DNA of 64,000 bases from Wuchereria bancrofti (Eukaryota > Nematoda > Chromadorea > Rhabditida > Onchocercidae), in assembly GCA_005281725.1 (NCBI GenBank), contig SSBO01000007.1, positions 2,362,402 to 2,426,401 of the forward strand, given 5' to 3'. Below, piece by piece: positions 61,401 through 64,000 of the stretch. The stretch's first letter is position 1, and each line of letters begins with the position of its first letter. A program made the position numbers and the translations under genes. Under the pieces are notes generated by a model. It did no database searches. It saw only the letters and a list, made by a program, of their open reading frames with translations, and had not been told where the DNA came from.

Positions 61401-64000
61401 AAGACAAAATGACCCATCATCATTCAATTTTAGTCTTAACAATTTCAACAAATATAACTTCTGAAGAACCAGAATGCAGTTTTTATTTTATAATTAATCT
61501 TTACTACATAACATAAACTTTTCAATTTTCGTAAATAAGCTAAGAATGAACATTGGAAAATCCTAATTTTACTTATTTAGTGGGGAACATGAGCACCCTT
61601 TACTTATTACAGTAATTGATTAAAGGTCTGACTTGTTTTATACTCACTCACTACTTCTATCATTTATGTCTTTAGAAATTGAAAACATAAGCGACAAACC
61701 ATGAACTGTTTGTACAGCTCAGGTACTTCCAGTTTGGCACTTTTTAAAGCCGCAAAACGATCCGTCAACGCAGAAAGCATATTTTCAGATGCCGATGTCT
61801 TTTCATCATTTCGTTGACTCCTTGCTAAGTAATCCGCCAGGCTATCACGTTTTGCCTTTCCTAACTTCTCCAGCTGCTCCACTTTCGGATCCTTTAGCTT
61901 TAAATGTTCCAAATCTTTCAGTAAATCCTAAACAAATCAACTTTGCCACTTTTAAATATCTTAGGTTGAAAATTTAACTATTATATTCGGTTGATCTTTG
62001 GTCGAGATTAAGAAAAAACAATTACTATTATTTCGACCAGTTTAAAATTAAAAATAACTCCTAAAATAGAAAAATGAGGTAACTAGAAAAATTTTAAATA
62101 GTACTCACGTCACAACGTTCGAGTTCACTGCTTAGCGTACTGATATCACCAGCACATGGAAAAGTAGAACGTAAGTAATTTTCGAAACGTTCAATAATTG
62201 GATCTTTTTCTATCAATTTATCTACCGATTCTTTCAATCCTACCAGACGTTTCTTCAAGTCTCCAATCTCAAATAGAAAGAATGCAGTGTCTTCTTAATG
62301 GATATTGTAATAAACCTTAAAAATAAACGCTATAAGTTTAATTAGAAATTAGTCAACAATCGTACATCCATTCAAAATTTTATTTTTTAAAGAATAATTT
62401 CAACGAACTTTTCGAATTATTTTTTTAAGAATTTTTTTTAAAGAATTAAGAATAAGGAAGCTTTTTGAGACACCTGCATATTAAAACCTCAGAAAGCATA
62501 AACACTGAAAGATAATCACCTAAAAAAAACCATAAAGGTCAATTTAAAAGATGAATTAATAGTGAATCAAATAAGATGATTTGAGAGTTGCCATAAGGAG
62601 GCTCTCTGAGACACCTACATATTAAAAGAGGTATATGCAACCGTTATTCAGTAAAACTTAATTAGTTCTGCAGCTTTTCTCATAGGCCCAATTCATTATA
62701 CTTTCAATTCTCATCAGTTTGGTAAAACAGATTGGAAAGAAGTAGGAAAAATTAAAAAATTACTCACTTGTTCTTTGTTAGGGTAGTTAACTTCTAGAAA
62801 TCTAATATGTTTATCTTGTTCTTGCAATTGCTTCTGTAATTTAGCTACACGTTCTTCACGTTCACTTAGTGGTATTTGAGTGCAATTCGAAACTACATTC
62901 TTGGATTTTTCAAAAAATTCATTTAATTGGCTTGCTATTCGTTCCAATTCTTCATCGTTTTCAGCTGGAGAAAAGTAAAAATGAAAAAAAAAAATCAAAA
63001 CAGTTGAAGAATTCAGTTTTATTTCAAAAGTTTCAATATTGTCACTTTGTAGGAAAGCGATTTCTTCGAATTTGAGATTTCTTCCCTATGACTTCAGATT
63101 ACTTTATATTTATCTATCTATACACTACTTTTCTCCATTTGGAACACATCAGACTAGCTGCTCTTCGATAAATGTCTTATTGACTGCAATAATCTGACTG
63201 ATAAGCTGATGTGAATGAAGGAGTCAAAATTATGTAAAACAGCAGGAATAACTGTTTACTACCTTCAATCAAGGTACTATGCGCTGACAAGGAATTTAGT
63301 GCATCTGATATTCTGGTAACAATATCAGACCATATCTGAGTAAAATTCTGGAATGAATCATTAGCAAGTTGTAGTTGAGGAGTAGAAATATCAAGACTGT
63401 GAATTCGATCCAATTCTGCATGCAGTCCATTTACTTCTATTTCCTTTTCTTTAATTTCCTTCAGCTTGTCCTATGAAAAAACGTGCCATGCATTAATTAC
63501 AAATGATGTCACATTTACTGCAAATTGTAGGACAAAGTTATTTTCATCATAATGATTCTTTATTTAAAATGAGAAATTGTGGCCATAAACGCAGCACAAG
63601 TTTATTTTTTATTACATACAAGCTTTCAAAAAACTGAAATACCTGTACGATATTTTGGAGTTCGTCCGCATTTCGAGTAATTTTAAATTGATGTGTCCAT
63701 TCACGTAATGGTTGCAATTCCTCAGTAACACGGCTCACATTCGCAATGAAAACATCTACTGGTGAAATTACTGTGCTAACAGAAATAGTTGATGAGGAAG
63801 AAATCATCGGATCAGTTGTTTCATGTGAAGTAAACTGAATAGTAGACTGAAAAAAGGATATTTCAAGGAAAGGATACAATCAATGGCCTAATATACACTT
63901 GGCTCAATTATCGCATTGATTCAACATCCATTTTATTAAAGCTAAAATTTGTCGCGATGATTTGATGGATGTAAGTTCTTCTCACTGAATTTCATAGTCT
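36286..64000 (-). CDS. dys-1: Dystrophin (DYS-1 orthologue), C-terminal about 2,846 residues; 5' end outside window
   Basis: Forty-nine exons join in phase from 63643-63846 down to the last exon 36286-36528. Dystrophin links the cortical actin cytoskeleton to the dystroglycan/dystrobrevin/syntrophin complex at the muscle membrane. In order the window encodes a long spectrin-repeat rod, a WW domain (APWQRAVS to QWDHP), the EF-hand-like region, a ZZ zinc finger ([20 protein letters not shown]), the conserved SGEDVRDF and GYLPVQTV segments, a coiled coil ([20 protein letters not shown]), and an acidic tail ending GIY. These match human dystrophin residue for residue in places ([24 protein letters not shown]). 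Human and C. elegans proteins are about 3,700 aa, so roughly 800 N-terminal residues (the CH actin-binding domains) lie past 64000. One acceptor is ambiguous (56624 or 56641). Several introns exceed 800 bases (40803-42249, 51178-52618, 53300-54122, 57447-58306, 58430-59892) and hold no gene. Confidence 0.97.
37988..38143 (-). other. Dystrophin ZZ zinc-finger exon
   Basis: One 52-codon exon encodes [20 protein letters not shown], then [12 protein letters not shown], with further NHKLSHP and EYC. The CxxC, CxxC and following His/Cys positions fit a ZZ-type zinc finger, which with the EF-hand region binds beta-dystroglycan. It is followed at 37853 by the conserved [10 protein letters not shown] segment. 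Confidence 0.95.
38553..40249 (-). other. Dystrophin EF-hand-like region
   Basis: Exons 40045-40249, 39297-39382, 39016-39092 and 38553-38753 encode the helical region between the WW and ZZ domains. Landmarks are [35 protein letters not shown] and [14 protein letters not shown]. The exons at 39297 and 39016 are short (86 and 77 nt) and rest on exact phase closure and clear similarity to vertebrate dystrophin. Confidence 0.92.
40395..40802 (-). other. Dystrophin WW domain
   Basis: Split over two exons (40644-40802 and 40395-40531). The first tryptophan is in [18 protein letters not shown] and the second in [11 protein letters not shown], about 22 residues apart. The tyrosine pair and NHET are conserved. 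The domain binds the PPxY tail of beta-dystroglycan. Confidence 0.95.
45161..45258 (-). repeat. Tandem duplication of a dystrophin exon end with its splice donor
   Basis: A 46-base segment at 45213-45258 covers the last codons of exon 45220-45444 and its GTAAGA donor. It is repeated at 45161-45206 in the adjacent intron with about seven differences and a period of 52. Both copies keep a GTAAGA donor. Confidence 0.85.
50825..50914 (-). pseudogene. Orphan spectrin-like exon frame in a dystrophin intron
   Basis: The minus strand holds 30 open codons ([20 protein letters not shown], then [10 protein letters not shown]) that look like a spectrin helix. The flanking exons (51047-51177 and 50404-50611) join each other in phase 2 and give a continuous helix. 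This frame has only a weak CGTGAG acceptor in phase 0 and no phase-2 donor. It is probably a dead or alternative exon. Confidence 0.4.
62454..62627. repeat. 33-bp direct repeat pair in a dystrophin intron
   Basis: Two copies of a 33-base sequence (core GAGACACCT.CATATTAAAA) lie at 62454-62486 and 62595-62627 with about six differences. They sit 141 bases apart between exons 62109-62267 and 62768-62964. No coding role is seen. Confidence 0.75.

Larger units (their letters stand above)
42250..63846 (-). other. Dystrophin spectrin-repeat rod with three hinge-like breaks
   Basis: About 38 exons encode roughly 2,250 residues of three-helix spectrin-type repeats, recognisable by heptads and spaced tryptophans (LLEEWVD-like, [20 protein letters not shown]). 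Breaks rich in Ser/Thr/Glu occur near the window edge (63643-63846: [14 protein letters not shown]), in the middle (52619-53299: [28 protein letters not shown]) and near 46176-46759 ([20 protein letters not shown]). These probably correspond to flexible hinges. Exact repeat borders cannot be fixed by eye. Confidence 0.88.

Noticed and set aside
1..64000. tRNA, rRNA, CRISPR or bacterial-type operons
   Set aside because: I saw no cloverleaf-like sequence, ribosomal motif or regular repeat-spacer pattern. All supported genes are intron-rich and eukaryotic. A tRNAscan/Rfam run would be the decisive check.

Overview
This AT-rich, intron-dense window looks like nematode nuclear DNA. Most introns are short and end in TTTCAG-like acceptors. 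Several genes have a 3' splice acceptor right in front of the start ATG, as expected for spliced-leader addition. The proteins read like parasitic, probably spirurid or filarial, nematode orthologues. The taxon is inferred, not proven. No bacterial, viral or CRISPR signal is visible.

Layout: (1) 413-591, minus: one probable 5' exon of a patched/patched-related membrane protein whose remainder lies before base 1. (2) 592-9524: about 9 kb without a supported gene, with a few small repeats. (3) 9525-15464, plus: an unrecognised protein with one membrane segment (about 699 aa) and an unusual 3' end. (4) 17358-21996, plus: an F-box/leucine-rich-repeat protein (516 aa, 11 exons). (5) 22587-34667, minus: the nucleolar DEAD-box helicase DDX27/Drs1 (about 678 aa, 16 exons), tail-to-tail with the F-box gene. 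Its 6.6-kb intron holds an antisense 12-TM-type MFS transporter gene (28282-31879, 403 aa, 8 exons). An intron of that gene in turn holds an antisense coding-like exon (29373-29511). (6) 34668-36285: intergenic DNA dominated by an AT minisatellite. (7) 36286 to beyond 64000, minus: dystrophin (C. elegans DYS-1 orthologue). Forty-nine coding exons encode about 2,846 residues: most of the spectrin rod, the WW domain, EF-hand-like region, ZZ finger and C-terminal coiled coil. The actin-binding N-terminus is outside the window.

I rebuilt exons by hand from splice sites and checked reading phase across every junction. The phases close for the F-box, MFS and DDX27 genes (one donor ambiguous in DDX27) and across the whole dystrophin segment (one acceptor ambiguous). 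The genes do not form a pathway: ubiquitin-ligase adaptor, ribosome biogenesis, membrane transport and muscle cytoskeleton are simply neighbours. The most interesting points are the nested antisense genes, the unassigned exon at 29.4 kb, the orphan protein with an in-frame TAG and a possible alternative 3' acceptor, an orphan exon-like frame and a duplicated exon end in dystrophin, and a cluster of purine-AG splice acceptors.
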